From Chthonomonas sp. UBA2362 (GTDB lineage Bacteria > Armatimonadota > Fimbriimonadia > Fimbriimonadales > Fimbriimonadaceae): a DNA stretch of 64,000 bases. Below, in pieces: positions 41,101-49,644 of this stretch (position 1 is the first letter of the stretch; every line of letters starts with the position of its first letter). The notes beneath the pieces were generated by a model. The model searched no databases. It was not told where the DNA came from and worked only from the letters and a program-made list of their open reading frames with translations. Both the position numbers and the translations under genes were made by a program. The DNA is taken from assembly GCA_002344135.1 (NCBI GenBank), contig DDTO01000004.1:420473-484472 (forward strand), read 5' to 3'.

Positions 41101-42873
41101 GTTCCGCAGCATCCGAAGTGACGTTGAGAGTTCCTTGAACTTGGTCCTTGCGCCGGGCGGTATCGAGGAGGAGTCGATCTTCGCGAGTCCCTCGTCGATG
41201 CTCTTGGCCCACTCGCGCAGGCGGTATTGCACCTCCATCAAGCTCATTCGCCCGTCCTCCAGACCCAGTGCGCGATAGGCGACCTCTTCACGAATCGGCC
41301 GAAACACGAACGCGTCGAGCGGATCGCCCTGAATGAAGGCATCGATGTCGCCCCCATTCTCTAGTTCAGGAGCATGATCGCGGTGGTCTGACCCGATGGC
41401 CTTGGCGAGGAGGGCGTGGGGAATGATGAGGCTGGCGATCTTCCAGGCGCCGGCGAGGGCGGCGCCGCCGGGCCCGAATTCCCGCGACACCTCCTCGTCG
41501 AATACTTCGTTCGGGGTCGTCGGATCGTAGCCGAGGCGACCCCAGGTAGTCCAATACATCCGGTCTCGCTCATGAACCCAGCGATAGGCCTTGTGGTCCG
41601 GATTGGCAAGATAGTAGAGCGGGTCCTTCGGATAGTAAGCGTCGAGTCCCTCGACGGTGTAGCCGGAAGTCGTGCCGATCTTCATCGAGCGGATGGAGCG
41701 CCGCACCCAATCGGGGTTGTAGAAGGGGAAGATTCGGTGAGTTCCGTTGGAGCGGACTTGCCACACGATCTTGTAGGGGTTCGAGGGCCAGCGCTCACCG
41801 GACTCGTCAAAGTGACCCGGCCAGAGCTTGGCCGGCCGCCGAATGCCGGCATCGCTAAGATAATCCTCGAAGGAGTAGGAGTACCAGTCGGCCATCCGCC
41901 CGCCGGCGATCTGGTACGGCGCAGCCCATTGCTCGCCGTTGTATTTGATCTGAACGGTGAAGTCTTTCGACTTGACTGCCAGCGGGAGCACTTTCTGCCG
42001 GCGGGTGATCCAGGAGCGCGTAATCAGGGGAATCTCGCGCCCGCTGCGCTTGACCGCTTCGAGATAGCAGTTGAAGAAGGACTCTCCCTTGCCGCTCTCG
42101 CCGATGCGGAAGCCGATCGCATCGAGTGCCGGAGCACGGCGAATCATCTGCTCCACGACTTCGCGGGTGTAGGTGTAGACGTTCGCCTCTGTCGCTTCGT
42201 AGGGCGGGTTTGGGTTCTGGGGGATCTTGAATCCGGCCTGGTAGGCCATGAGACTCACACGAATCCCGTGCGCGTGGCCGAGTTCGATGACTCGATTGAG
42301 CTGCCTGAGGTTGGCCTCCTTCACCGGCTCCGGCACGCCGACTTTGGGAAAACTGGGGCTCGTCACGAAGTAGGCGTAAAGATTCGGAGCGTCGGTGACC
42401 GCAATGTCCCAGGTGCCATGGATGTCGAGCCAATTGAGCCGCGAGCGCGCCATTAGGTCGAACAGGCTACGCCAGTAGTCGTCGTCGTGGAACCACCAGC
42501 GCGCGGGGTCGGTAAGGGCGCGAATGTCGGTATCGGTATCGTTCGTCTTAAGGTTCCAAGGCAAGGTGAGGAAGAGGTTGAGGCCCCGTTCCGCCAGATA
42601 GGGCTCTTTCGACGTCGCGAACGCTCGGCCCCGACGCCTCATCTGCTCGGCATACTCGAAGGCGCCGTACATCGCACCGACCTGATCGGAAGCGACGATC
42701 CTCGTGTTCGCGCCCTGGACTTCGATCCGGAACGCCTCGCGCCGCCGGTCCGGCACGACCTCTATCCGGGCTTGCCGAGCCGCACCGTCGAGGCGCGCGA
42801 TCTCCCGCTGCGCCAGGTCCAGCGGATTCGTCGGATCGTCGGCAATGAAGGCGGCAACAAGGATCTCGATCAT
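38122..42873 (-). CDS. 1583-residue fusion: glycosidase-like (GH67/GH20-type N-half) and alpha/beta-hydrolase esterase
   Basis: The N-terminus is hydrophobic but weak as a signal (MIEILVAAFIADDPTNPLDL). Residues 20-100 look like the N-domain of GH67/GH20 enzymes (NTRIVASDQVGAMYGAFEYA). A TIM-barrel-like region follows (RSRLNWLDIHGTWD, then AIGFRIGESGKGESFFNCYL), and the middle (about 830-1050) is a glutamine-amidotransferase-like or beta-galactosidase-trimerisation-type domain. The C-terminal domain is an alpha/beta hydrolase with VGITGASGGGLATLYAFAAD (Ser about 1212), ILGAEDDPEFPPG (Asp about 1281) and FPGSHDYSRPM (His about 1319). It probably removes both a sugar acid and an ester from xylan- or pectin-like chains. 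No stop or frameshift interrupts it. Confidence 0.75.
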   Translation of the reverse strand: MIEILVAAFIADDPTNPLDLAQREIARLDGAARQARIEVVPDRRREAFRIEVQGANTRIVASDQVGAMYGAFEYAEQMRRRGRAFATSKEPYLAERGLNLFLTLPWNLKTNDTDTDIRALTDPARWWFHDDDYWRSLFDLMARSRLNWLDIHGTWDIAVTDAPNLYAYFVTSPSFPKVGVPEPVKEANLRQLNRVIELGHAHGIRVSLMAYQAGFKIPQNPNPPYEATEANVYTYTREVVEQMIRRAPALDAIGFRIGESGKGESFFNCYLEAVKRSGREIPLITRSWITRRQKVLPLAVKSKDFTVQIKYNGEQWAAPYQIAGGRMADWYSYSFEDYLSDAGIRRPAKLWPGHFDESGERWPSNPYKIVWQVRSNGTHRIFPFYNPDWVRRSIRSMKIGTTSGYTVEGLDAYYPKDPLYYLANPDHKAYRWVHERDRMYWTTWGRLGYDPTTPNEVFDEEVSREFGPGGAALAGAWKIASLIIPHALLAKAIGSDHRDHAPELENGGDIDAFIQGDPLDAFVFRPIREEVAYRALGLEDGRMSLMEVQYRLREWAKSIDEGLAKIDSSSIPPGARTKFKELSTSLRMLRNLALYYASRFRAAYTLATLERLTGSRGSSALLASDLDSAVSAWQSLVDEPFYRPFTERLRMRTNTFQWRDQLKPLVDEAIRIKALPTTADPLLPSPARSVVESELLRWKSVDGFVEAWVPEEGVDGAWLLHKPLPSSTFFHRIPMRRDSREERWFARIPRERWGHCLAFEMKIDGEVLRFPWQAEETPYRIVPSQRGPTPPIYSTEEAMTYLDPKVLDPEKHGTILLAPRAWKFFRFFDKGTKRKLLEPVARGMRLIVLQQDYVSGRYPLDWLPPIRTRNHPEPNVFDPGDALGLARVVAPGILGQSFIAGAGWEVFGSGGVARLRHGKGEVWLIQARLIQNLTYPTAAAALRTILESNGRAKPVILVDAGTEGAAFTTALVPDFLNALGIPFLTLGEVIAKEQGMNSLVPVPGEADDDVLKGRGREIANRFLRSQVQTLARRPVPSSGTEFETDRRRRRAELLRCLGLDPSPTRTPLNARLTGIIQRPGYRIEKVVYESRPSFFVTAHVYVPEVVGQPQRLPVIVHVNGHWAYKKGQDRVQLRAAFSALRGYLAIAIDSPGHSFEGDRPIERRAEGDHNDWNLFLGTNATGIYVWDIIRGLDYLATRPDADMSRVGITGASGGGLATLYAFAADDRFSVAIPVVYAASLEDAPDNGCLCNHVPGTVQVGDRSDILAIQAPKPVLILGAEDDPEFPPGATRKTYAKLRREYALVGAAAAVDCQIFPGSHDYSRPMREGAIGFFDRHLRGIGAGAPVPEPPIELFDPEDWTTFVLPAPPKNERTMRDIVREYLDGSNAKPNAETAIRLNGGVPKRTPMRYAEVGFGSHRAVTFESEPGLVTPGILRLPALGNPSSVEIVVDDQGKPSQTPLAAVSRAVLYLDVLGVGELAGIEMRYPIVLGRSVAFIAGWQIVRAAEAMRRYASQISVRVRGPLSSLAAMAAGLLEPGFATIEATGAMKTWSEASAPVLVQPRAHLLGPLDGYYALVPGGRFRR

Positions 42874-43266
42874 TCTCTCTGCTTACTCCCTGCGGGAGCA
42901 TAGCAAATCGCCTCGTGCCTCGAAACTGGAGCCTTCGCGGGCTAGATAAAGTCCGCTGGACGAAGGGAAACCAGGAAATTAGTACGGTCGGCTACCCGTA
43001 CCCGCGACCTTCGAATTGACCACTTGCCCCCAAGATTTCCACAAAAGTGTGGAAAAAAGTGTGACTAGCATCCTTTGGCTGTTGCTTTTCGGGGGGTCTT
43101 TACGTTGTAATAATAACGACTACCAAGAATCTATGCTCTCGCTGGGAGGCCGACCGGTCGATCTGAGAAGAGTAAGGACTTGGAAAGAACTAGCGGGAAC
43201 GTGCTTTGCTCTCCTTTCAGCGTTCCCGCGTTTTTTTGCCTGCCGGTCGAGGCCGATGGAGAGTTA
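42874..43266. other. 393-bp gap with DnaA-box-like inverted repeat and a terminator-like hairpin
   Basis: The stretch is lower in GC than its flanks. Around 43033-43052 it holds TTTCCACAAAAGTGTGGAAAA: an inverted repeat (TTCCACA/TGTGGAA), each arm close to a DnaA box (TTWTNCACA). A hairpin CGGGAACG ... CGTTCCCG followed by CGTTTTTTT lies at about 43194-43237, a good plus-strand intrinsic terminator. A small RNA of about 100-130 nt ending there is possible. No coding gene is supported. Confidence 0.45.
43194..43237 (+). terminator. Intrinsic terminator, stem CGGGAACG/CGTTCCCG with T7
   Basis: The 8-bp GC-rich stem has an about 19-nt loop and is followed by CG and seven T. It reads in the plus direction, but no plus-strand gene lies directly upstream, which argues for a short non-coding transcript from about 43090-43120. 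Confidence 0.55.
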
Positions 43267-43455
43267 TCAGGGGAGACTTCTGCCGCTGCCGCCGAGCGAC
43301 TTGCGGCTCACGAGGCCATACACGACGAGGGCAATTGCTACGACCACCGCCAAAGGGAGAATCCAACTCAGGAGGCTCGCGATCAATTTCGCGATGATCA
43401 GGAGGGCGACAACGCCGACCAAGAGGTACACACCCATTTTCAGCGGACTCGACAT
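43267..43455 (-). CDS. Small membrane protein, unknown
   Basis: 62 residues from ATG 43455 (MSSPLKMGVYLLVGVVALLI). Two hydrophobic stretches, about 8-25 and 30-50 (LLSWILPLAVVVAIALVVYG), are followed by a basic end (RKSLGGSGRS). Such proteins are common and have no known function. It is downstream of smpB on the same strand with a gap of about 100 bp. Confidence 0.6.
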   Translation of the reverse strand: MSSPLKMGVYLLVGVVALLIIAKLIASLLSWILPLAVVVAIALVVYGLVSRKSLGGSGRSLP

Positions 43456-43554
43456 AAACGACTCCTTGGCAACTCTTCCGTTCAGCATACACCCAACTAC
43501 GGGCACTTAGCTCGGTTTGGCGATTCGGTAGGTCCTTTGACCGGGGCCTTGTGG

Positions 43555-44037
43555 CTAATCCCGCATCGCCCTGGCCCGCTCCTGTTCACGGCGAGACTCC
43601 TTCTGAGCGATTTGCTCGCGCTTGTCGTACTGCCGCTTGCCGCGACCGAGCCCGATCTCGAGCTTTGCTCGCCCGCCCTTGAAATACAGCCGAAGGGGAA
43701 CGATCGTGAGACCCTTTTCTTGAGCCCGGCGACCGATCAAGGCGATCTCGCGGCGATGGAGGAGCAGCTTGCGGTCCCGCCGCCTATCGGGTGCGAAGTG
43801 GGCGGCCTTGTCGTAGGGTTCGATATCGGCGCCGATGAGCCAAGCCTCGCCGTCGAGGATGCGGCAGTGGGCGTCGGACAGGTTCACGCGTCCGAGGTAA
43901 ATGCTCTTGACCTCGGACCCGACCAGAACCAACCCTGCCTCCCACGTATCGAGGATTTCGAAGTCGAAACGGGCCTTTCGATTCGTGATCGTGGCCGGAC
44001 CTGCCTTCTTCTCCTCGGCTTTCCCCTTCTTGGCCAT
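43555..44037 (-). CDS. smpB: SsrA-binding protein SmpB
   Basis: 160 residues. The beta-barrel core has ITNRKARFDFEILDTWEAGL, LVGSEVKSIYLGRVNLSDAH and LLHRREIALIGRRAQEKGLT, with the basic C-terminal tail GRGKRQYDKREQIAQKESRR. SmpB binds tmRNA and takes it to stalled ribosomes for trans-translation. The tmRNA gene is not seen in the window. Confidence 0.97.
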   Translation of the reverse strand: MAKKGKAEEKKAGPATITNRKARFDFEILDTWEAGLVLVGSEVKSIYLGRVNLSDAHCRILDGEAWLIGADIEPYDKAAHFAPDRRRDRKLLLHRREIALIGRRAQEKGLTIVPLRLYFKGGRAKLEIGLGRGKRQYDKREQIAQKESRREQERARAMRD

Positions 44038-44100
44038 CGAGGCTAGTGTACCGGCGCCCTGCGCGCCGGCCCGGGCCTGCGAGATGTAAACTCGGCGGCT

Positions 44101-44943
44101 ATGAGATGGTGCATTTGGATTTGCCTCGCTACGTCCCTATTCTTGACTGGCGGATGCGGCGATAAGGCCACGGAAAACGCTGCTAAGACATCAGGTACGA
44201 CGACTGAAGGCGCGAAGCCAAACGACACCAAGGACAACGCCGACTCCGGCAAGACGGAGCCACCGCCAACGGATGCGAAGGTGGAAATCGAAGACATCAA
44301 AGTTGGCGAGGGTGACGCCACGGCCCAAAACGAGGACCTCGTTTTGGTGACCTATACCGGCAAGCTCAAAGACGGGACGGAGTTCGACTCCAACACCGCC
44401 CCCGAAGCGGAGCCCTTCGGGGTCGTAATCGGGGTCTCTCCTGTGATTCAGGGCTGGCACGAAGGGCTTGTCGGCATGAAGAAGGGTGGCGTTCGCAAAC
44501 TAACGATCCCCTACATGAAAGCGTACGGTCCGGACGGTTCTCCCCCGAAAATCCCAGCGAAGGCGGATCTGACTTTCGAGATCAAGTGCCTCTACCTCGT
44601 CAAGAAAGGCGAAGAGGGGGTCTATGAGAAGTTCGACCTCAAAGAGGGAACCGGGCCCGCCGCGAAGAAGGGGGACACCTTGACGGTCCACTACACGGGC
44701 AAGCTGCTCAACGGCAAGAAGTTCGACTCCTCGAAGGATCGAGGTCAACCCTTCGACGTCAGCTTGGGAGCCGGCGGAGTGATTCCCGGATGGGATGCCG
44801 GCCTCGCCGGCATGAAGAAGGGCGGCGTGCGACGCCTAATCATTCCCCCGGCGATCGCCTACGGTGCCTCGGGAAAGCCGCCCATCGGCCCGAACCAGGT
44901 GCTCGACTTCGAGATCGAACTCCTCAAGATCAACGGCAAGTGA
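44101..44943 (+). CDS. Double-domain FKBP-type peptidyl-prolyl isomerase lipoprotein
   Basis: 280 residues. A lipobox (LFLTGGCGDK, Cys about 19) is followed by a charged, Thr/Pro-rich linker (about 20-65). Two FKBP domains follow: the first with VLVTYTGKLKDGTEFDSNT and GWHEGLVGMKKGGVRKLTIP, the second with LTVHYTGKLLNGKKFDSSKD and GWDAGLAGMKKGGVRRLIIP. Both keep the typical DGxxFDSS/GW.xGL.GMkxGgxr pattern. It should act on proline bonds of exported proteins at the outer face. Confidence 0.92.
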   Translation: MRWCIWICLATSLFLTGGCGDKATENAAKTSGTTTEGAKPNDTKDNADSGKTEPPPTDAKVEIEDIKVGEGDATAQNEDLVLVTYTGKLKDGTEFDSNTAPEAEPFGVVIGVSPVIQGWHEGLVGMKKGGVRKLTIPYMKAYGPDGSPPKIPAKADLTFEIKCLYLVKKGEEGVYEKFDLKEGTGPAAKKGDTLTVHYTGKLLNGKKFDSSKDRGQPFDVSLGAGGVIPGWDAGLAGMKKGGVRRLIIPPAIAYGASGKPPIGPNQVLDFEIELLKINGK

Positions 44944-44954
44944 GCCTGCGGTAG

Positions 44955-44978
44955 CCCGCGGATGGCTCGTGCCGCGGG
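44955..44978. terminator. Convergent hairpin between FKBP and spermidine-synthase-like genes
   Basis: CCCGCGG, 10-nt loop, CCGCGGG, in the 61-bp gap between two convergent genes. No T run; bidirectional Rho-type or weak function. Confidence 0.4.
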
Positions 44979-45004
44979 AAGACGGTCGCGATCCGGGGGC
45001 ACAA

Positions 45005-47188
45005 TCACAGCCGCTTCAAGACGGTGAGGACGCTCGAATAGTCGTCGGTCCATACGCGGACGTCATCGCGTGTGGCCGTCGGCTCCCATCGCTGGTCGCC
45101 GGCGATCGTCATGACGTCCGCCGCCTCACGAGACATGAGTGTCCAGGTCGAGCTGGCTTTCTGGACCTGGCGTTCCTCGGGCGTAGTGTAGTCCGCACGG
45201 GTGATCGAAAAGAGTCCCGCATCCTCAGCCAGCCGACCGAGCACCGGCTCCAGGTCCAAGTGCCGATTGGAAATGTGGAAGGCAAGGACTCCCCCGGGTT
45301 CCAATCGGTCGAGATAGAGCCGAAGGGCTTCTCTGGTGAGGAGGTGGACTGGGACCGAGTCCGAACTGTAGGCGTCGAGCACGATCAGACGGTACTTCCG
45401 GTCCGATGATTCCAAGGACAGGCGAGCATCTCCGAGCACCACGGCGAGCTCGGCGGGGCAATCGGCGAGGTAAGTGAAGAACCGTCGGTCGCGGGCGATC
45501 TTCTCGACCTCGGGATCGATCTCGTAGAATCGCCACCTTTGCCCGGGCTTGGCGTAGCCCGCTAGCGATCCGACCCCGAGGCCCACGGCGGCGATGTCGG
45601 CCCCTGCGAGGTCGATGGACTCGAAGACCTGCCCGATCGGGCCAGTCGGGTGATAATACGAGAGGGGGGTCGTCGCCTTGGCGGGGTCGATGGCTTGGAC
45701 GCCATGCAGGGTGGTGCCGTGAAGGAGGCGCCGGTAATCGCCAGCCGTGTCCTCGCGCACGCGAAGGACTCCGAAAAACCCGCGGCTTTCATAGACCACT
45801 CGACCATTCGAAGTCGAGTGCCACACGCCGACCATGTACAACCCGAAGACGGCCAAGGCGAAACGGTGGGGGCGCTTTACCAAGAGGAGGCAGGCGAGGG
45901 CGGGTGCCGCATACATTGTGCTCCAAGCGGACCAACCGAACGTGTAGCCTTGGCCCGACTGATAGCGGATCAATGCCAGGGCGAGAACCACGATTCCGGC
46001 GGGAGCCAGGAAGTCGAACAGCTTGGTGCGCCCGCTCTCCGGCGAACGAGGGACGGCGGTCGGCAGAAGCAGGCAAGCCAAGATCAAGGTAATCGGATAC
46101 TCGAGGATCGAGTGGAACGCCATCGGCGCGATAATCGCGTTGAAAAGCCCACCGAGGACGCCGCCGACCGACATGAGCAGGAAAAACTCGGTCAGGTAGC
46201 GCACCGAAGGCCGATCCTTCGCCATCTCTCCGTGGCACACCATGCCGGCGACGAAGAAGGTGAAGAGGTGCAGCCCGAACAACCACGAGAGCGGCTTTGT
46301 GATGGGGATCGCGAGCACCAGCACGAGTGCGATCAGAAGAGGTGGTAACAGGGCCACCATCCACGAATGAGGAATCGGCGGCTTGCGCGCGAAGACCAGG
46401 ATGAAAGTCAGAAGGTAGAGGGCAAGGGGAACCACCCAGAGCATCGGGATGGCCGCGATATCGGTGCTCATCGAGGTCGTCGCGCCGATCATCAGGCTCG
46501 ACGGCACGAACGCGAGAAGGATCCACCGCACTTTGCGCGTCCAGGTCGGCGCGGAAAGACGACCCTCGTCATCGGGCGGAGGGGGCGACCAAGTCAGGCC
46601 GCCCGGCGTTCGCCAAAGTCGAGAGGCACAGGCGAGGACCAGCGCCAGATACAGCCCGTAGCCGATCGCCCACAGGCCGCTCTGCTCGCTCAGACGAAGG
46701 CGCGGCTCCAAGAAGAAGGGATACCCGAGCAGCGCGAGCATGCTTCCCACGTTGCTCGCCGCATAGAGGAAGTAGGGGTCGCCGGAGCCCGGAACCCGGG
46801 TCGCCGCGAACCATCGCTGGAGCAGCGGGGAAGTGCTCGACACGACGAAGAACGGGAGACCGACCGAGACCCCCATCGCGCAGAGCAGCCAGAGGACCGG
46901 GCTCGCCCCTCCCGCCGGATTGCCGAACCGCACCATGATCGGCAGGACCACCAGAGGCAAGAGGACGAGCACGGCCTGAACGATAATCTGGGTCCGGACG
47001 GTGAACCGGCCGCTCAGGTGGGCATAGCCATACCCGAGCAGCAAGACAGCCTGATAGAAGAGCAGCGCCGTGTTCCAAACCGAAGGCGAGCCGCCGAGCA
47101 ATGGCAAAACCATCCTGGCGAACATCGGCTGGATAAGGAAAAGGAGGAACGCACTGACGAAGATGGTCGCCGTGTAAAGCAGCGTCAT
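45005..47188 (-). CDS. Membrane-fused spermidine/polyamine synthase-like protein
   Basis: 727 residues from ATG 47188 (MTLLYTATIFVSAFLLFLIQ, the first membrane helix). About 12 membrane helices (1-470) resemble an MFS-like part. The C-terminal part (about 530-720) is a methyltransferase/aminopropyltransferase fold with VGLGVGSLAGYAKPGQRWRF, FYEIDPEVEKIARD and LIVLDAYSSDSVPVHLL. The acidic D/E after the glycine-rich loop binds decarboxylated SAM in spermidine synthases, but such fused forms are often of unknown reaction. It is convergent with the FKBP gene. Confidence 0.85.
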   Translation of the reverse strand: MTLLYTATIFVSAFLLFLIQPMFARMVLPLLGGSPSVWNTALLFYQAVLLLGYGYAHLSGRFTVRTQIIVQAVLVLLPLVVLPIMVRFGNPAGGASPVLWLLCAMGVSVGLPFFVVSSTSPLLQRWFAATRVPGSGDPYFLYAASNVGSMLALLGYPFFLEPRLRLSEQSGLWAIGYGLYLALVLACASRLWRTPGGLTWSPPPPDDEGRLSAPTWTRKVRWILLAFVPSSLMIGATTSMSTDIAAIPMLWVVPLALYLLTFILVFARKPPIPHSWMVALLPPLLIALVLVLAIPITKPLSWLFGLHLFTFFVAGMVCHGEMAKDRPSVRYLTEFFLLMSVGGVLGGLFNAIIAPMAFHSILEYPITLILACLLLPTAVPRSPESGRTKLFDFLAPAGIVVLALALIRYQSGQGYTFGWSAWSTMYAAPALACLLLVKRPHRFALAVFGLYMVGVWHSTSNGRVVYESRGFFGVLRVREDTAGDYRRLLHGTTLHGVQAIDPAKATTPLSYYHPTGPIGQVFESIDLAGADIAAVGLGVGSLAGYAKPGQRWRFYEIDPEVEKIARDRRFFTYLADCPAELAVVLGDARLSLESSDRKYRLIVLDAYSSDSVPVHLLTREALRLYLDRLEPGGVLAFHISNRHLDLEPVLGRLAEDAGLFSITRADYTTPEERQVQKASSTWTLMSREAADVMTIAGDQRWEPTATRDDVRVWTDDYSSVLTVLKRL

Positions 47189-47322
47189 CGTTCGGCCACC
47201 CGTGGATTTCGCGTGGGCATCGGGATAGAAGACGGAAAGGGAAGGGGTCTCGGGGCGCCTCCGAGCCGTCGATTCTGCCGGCATATGGTTAATCTTCGGT
47301 TTTCGCGCGTCTTCCTTGTATC

Positions 47323-48699
47323 ATGGACAGGATGGAAAGGCCCTGGGGAATCGTGGCGATTGCCGCTCTCGTGATCGTGATTGGATGTGGTGGCGTTAGC
47401 GGAGCGAAGAACACGACCGGCGGAGCCTCGGGCGGCATGACCAACGGCGGCAACACCGGAGGCAACACCTCGACCGGCGGAGGAACCACGAACGGCGGCA
47501 GCACGAATGGAAGCACCAACAGTGGAACAAACGGCGGGACGAATGCCGGCACCGATGGAGGTTCCGGCTCGACGTCGGCCAGCACCGACGGCGGAACGAC
47601 GACCGCCGGCAGCGACGGCGGAACAACGACCGCCGGTACCGACGGAGGTACGACGACGGCGGGCACGGATGGCGGCACAACATCCGCAGGCACGGACGGT
47701 GGCACCACGGGATCGACCACAGGGACCACAGACGGCGGTACCACCGGGTCTACCACGGGCACCACAGGAGCGACGACCGGCAGTACCGACGGCGGCGATA
47801 CCGGTTCGACCACCGGAACGACCGGATCGAGCGGTGGCGGCCTCCCAGACCTCGGACCCAATGCCGACATGAGGGGCCGCCGACCCTTCCCGGACGACAA
47901 CCCCTGGAACACTCCCATCGACAAAGAACCGGTGGACCCGAATTCCGCCGCCCTCATCGCGAGCATCGGCCTCGACGACAACCTGCATCCGGACTTCGGC
48001 GCGAACTGGAACGGCGGCCCCTTCGGAATTCCCTACGTCGTCGTCTCCGGTAGCCAAGCGAAGGTGCCGGTTTCCTTTTACTATCCCGATGAAAGCGATC
48101 CCGGCCCGTACCCGATCCCCTCGAACCCACCGATCGAGCCGGGCGGCGACCGCCACATCCTCGTCGTCGATCGTGACAACTGGAGGCTCTACGAGGTCTT
48201 CGATGCTGAGCGTTCTGGCAATGGCTGGGCCTGTGGCTCGGGTGCGATCTGGGCCTTGAACTCGAATGCCTTGCGGCCCGCGGGGTGGACCTCCGCAGAT
48301 GCCGCCGGGCTCCCGATTTTCCCCGGACTCGTTCGCTACGACGAGGTGGAAGCGGGTGAGATCGCCCACGCCCTGCGCTTCACGGTCTCCAAGACCCGGC
48401 GAGCCTATATCCATCCCGCAAGGCACTTCGCCAGCTCGGACACGAATCCGAACCTACCGCCGATGGGGATGCGCGTTCGCCTCAAGGCCGGCGTAAACAT
48501 CTCCGGCTTCTCGCCTCGCTGCCAGGTGATCCTCCGCGCGCTCAAAAAGTACGGCATGATGGTGGCCGACAACGGCTCTGATTGGTTCCTCTCCGGCACC
48601 GCAGATTCGCGATGGAACGACGAGGAAATGAACCAACTCAAGCAGATTCGCGGAAACCAATTCGAGGTCGTCAAGATGGGGCCGCTCAACGGCGGTTGA
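47323..48699 (+). CDS. Secreted protein with Gly/Thr/Ser repeat linker and an unknown globular domain
   Basis: 458 residues. A lipoprotein-like start (VIVIGCGGVSG, Cys about 22) is followed by a low-complexity part of about 140 residues built of repeats such as TDGGTTTAG and TTDGGTTGSTTG, which are about 27 or 36 bp in DNA. The globular domain (about 185-458) begins FPDDNPWNTPIDKEPVDPNS and has HILVVDRDNWRLYEVFDAER and RRAYIHPARHFAS. I have seen similar domains in Actinobacteria and Planctomycetes but do not know the function. The linker resembles those in cellulosomal and surface proteins. Confidence 0.75.
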   Translation: MDRMERPWGIVAIAALVIVIGCGGVSGAKNTTGGASGGMTNGGNTGGNTSTGGGTTNGGSTNGSTNSGTNGGTNAGTDGGSGSTSASTDGGTTTAGSDGGTTTAGTDGGTTTAGTDGGTTSAGTDGGTTGSTTGTTDGGTTGSTTGTTGATTGSTDGGDTGSTTGTTGSSGGGLPDLGPNADMRGRRPFPDDNPWNTPIDKEPVDPNSAALIASIGLDDNLHPDFGANWNGGPFGIPYVVVSGSQAKVPVSFYYPDESDPGPYPIPSNPPIEPGGDRHILVVDRDNWRLYEVFDAERSGNGWACGSGAIWALNSNALRPAGWTSADAAGLPIFPGLVRYDEVEAGEIAHALRFTVSKTRRAYIHPARHFASSDTNPNLPPMGMRVRLKAGVNISGFSPRCQVILRALKKYGMMVADNGSDWFLSGTADSRWNDEEMNQLKQIRGNQFEVVKMGPLNGG

Positions 48700-48913
48700 A
48701 CGAGAACCTTTATCGCGAAGAAGGTCCATGCTCGGGCGAACCGAGGAGAGGTTCCCTCGGTGCCACCGTTGCGCAGGTCTTCGTCGTTGCCTGTAAAGAT
48801 TGCTAGTTTAGCCAAGTAAATGTTATGAGGGCGCCCATGTTCGCCCAGTTTGCTGTAATCTGACTTAGTTGGTTCGACTTGGGCTTCTGGCCCGTTTTTA
48901 GGGAGGGATTCCA

Positions 48914-49609
48914 TTGAAATTCTATTCTTGTCTGGTGGCCTTTGCCGCGCTGTCGGCTAATGCCTTCGCAGTCTGGAGCGACAACTTCGATTCCTATGCA
49001 ACCGGTTCGCAACTCATCGGCCAAGGTGGGTGGGAAGGTTGGGGGAATGATCCCGGCGCAGGGGCTCTCACCTCGAACGCTCAAGCACTCAGCGCCCCGA
49101 ATGCTGCCGCCATCGGCGGAGGCAGCGACCTCGTTCACCAGTTTTCGGGTGTCAATTCCGGCGCCTGGACTTTCAGCACGGGGATTTACATGCCGTCCGG
49201 GCGTGCCGGCACGACCTACTTTATCCTCATGAACACGTATAGTCCGTCCGGCCCATGGCTGAACGGGCATTGGAGCATCGAGCTCTCCATGTCCGCCACC
49301 GGCGCCGTGCTGGACGACTTCCGTCCGGAGACCCCTCGGTCACTCGTACTCGATGCGTGGAACGTCATTCGGGTCGACATCGATCTCACTGCCAACACGC
49401 AATCCACTTACATCAACGGTGCATTGCTCTCGGCAGGGACCTGGACCACCGACGGTGACTCGGCACTGAACTTGGCGAACGTGGACCTGTTCGCTAACGG
49501 CACTTCGAACGTGTACTACGACAACATGAGCCTCGTACCTGAGCCAGGGTCGTTGGCCGCGCTCACGCTCGGCGCCATTGCGCTGCTTCGTCGCCGACGA
49601 AAGGCCTGA
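48914..49609 (+). CDS. PEP-CTERM secreted protein (LamG/concanavalin-like)
   Basis: 231 residues from TTG 48914, just after the strong ribosome-binding site GGGAGGG. A signal peptide (MKFYSCLVAFAALSANAFAV) is followed by a jellyroll-like domain with WSDNFDSYATGSQLIGQGGW and FSTGIYMPSGRAGTTYF. The C-terminus is VPEPGSLAALTLGAIALLRR plus Arg-Arg-Lys, a PEP-CTERM sorting signal. A hairpin terminator follows. It may bind carbohydrate on the cell surface. Confidence 0.85.
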   Translation: MKFYSCLVAFAALSANAFAVWSDNFDSYATGSQLIGQGGWEGWGNDPGAGALTSNAQALSAPNAAAIGGGSDLVHQFSGVNSGAWTFSTGIYMPSGRAGTTYFILMNTYSPSGPWLNGHWSIELSMSATGAVLDDFRPETPRSLVLDAWNVIRVDIDLTANTQSTYINGALLSAGTWTTDGDSALNLANVDLFANGTSNVYYDNMSLVPEPGSLAALTLGAIALLRRRRKA

Positions 49610-49616
49610 TAGTTGG

Positions 49617-49644
49617 ACTCCCCTTCAGTCGTCTGAAGGGGAGT
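49617..49644 (+). terminator. Terminator-like hairpin after the PEP-CTERM gene
   Basis: ACTCCCCTTCAG, 4-nt loop (TCGT), CTGAAGGGGAGT: a perfect 12-bp stem, 7 bp after the stop codon. It is followed by GCATTATTC, not a strict T run. Confidence 0.7.
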
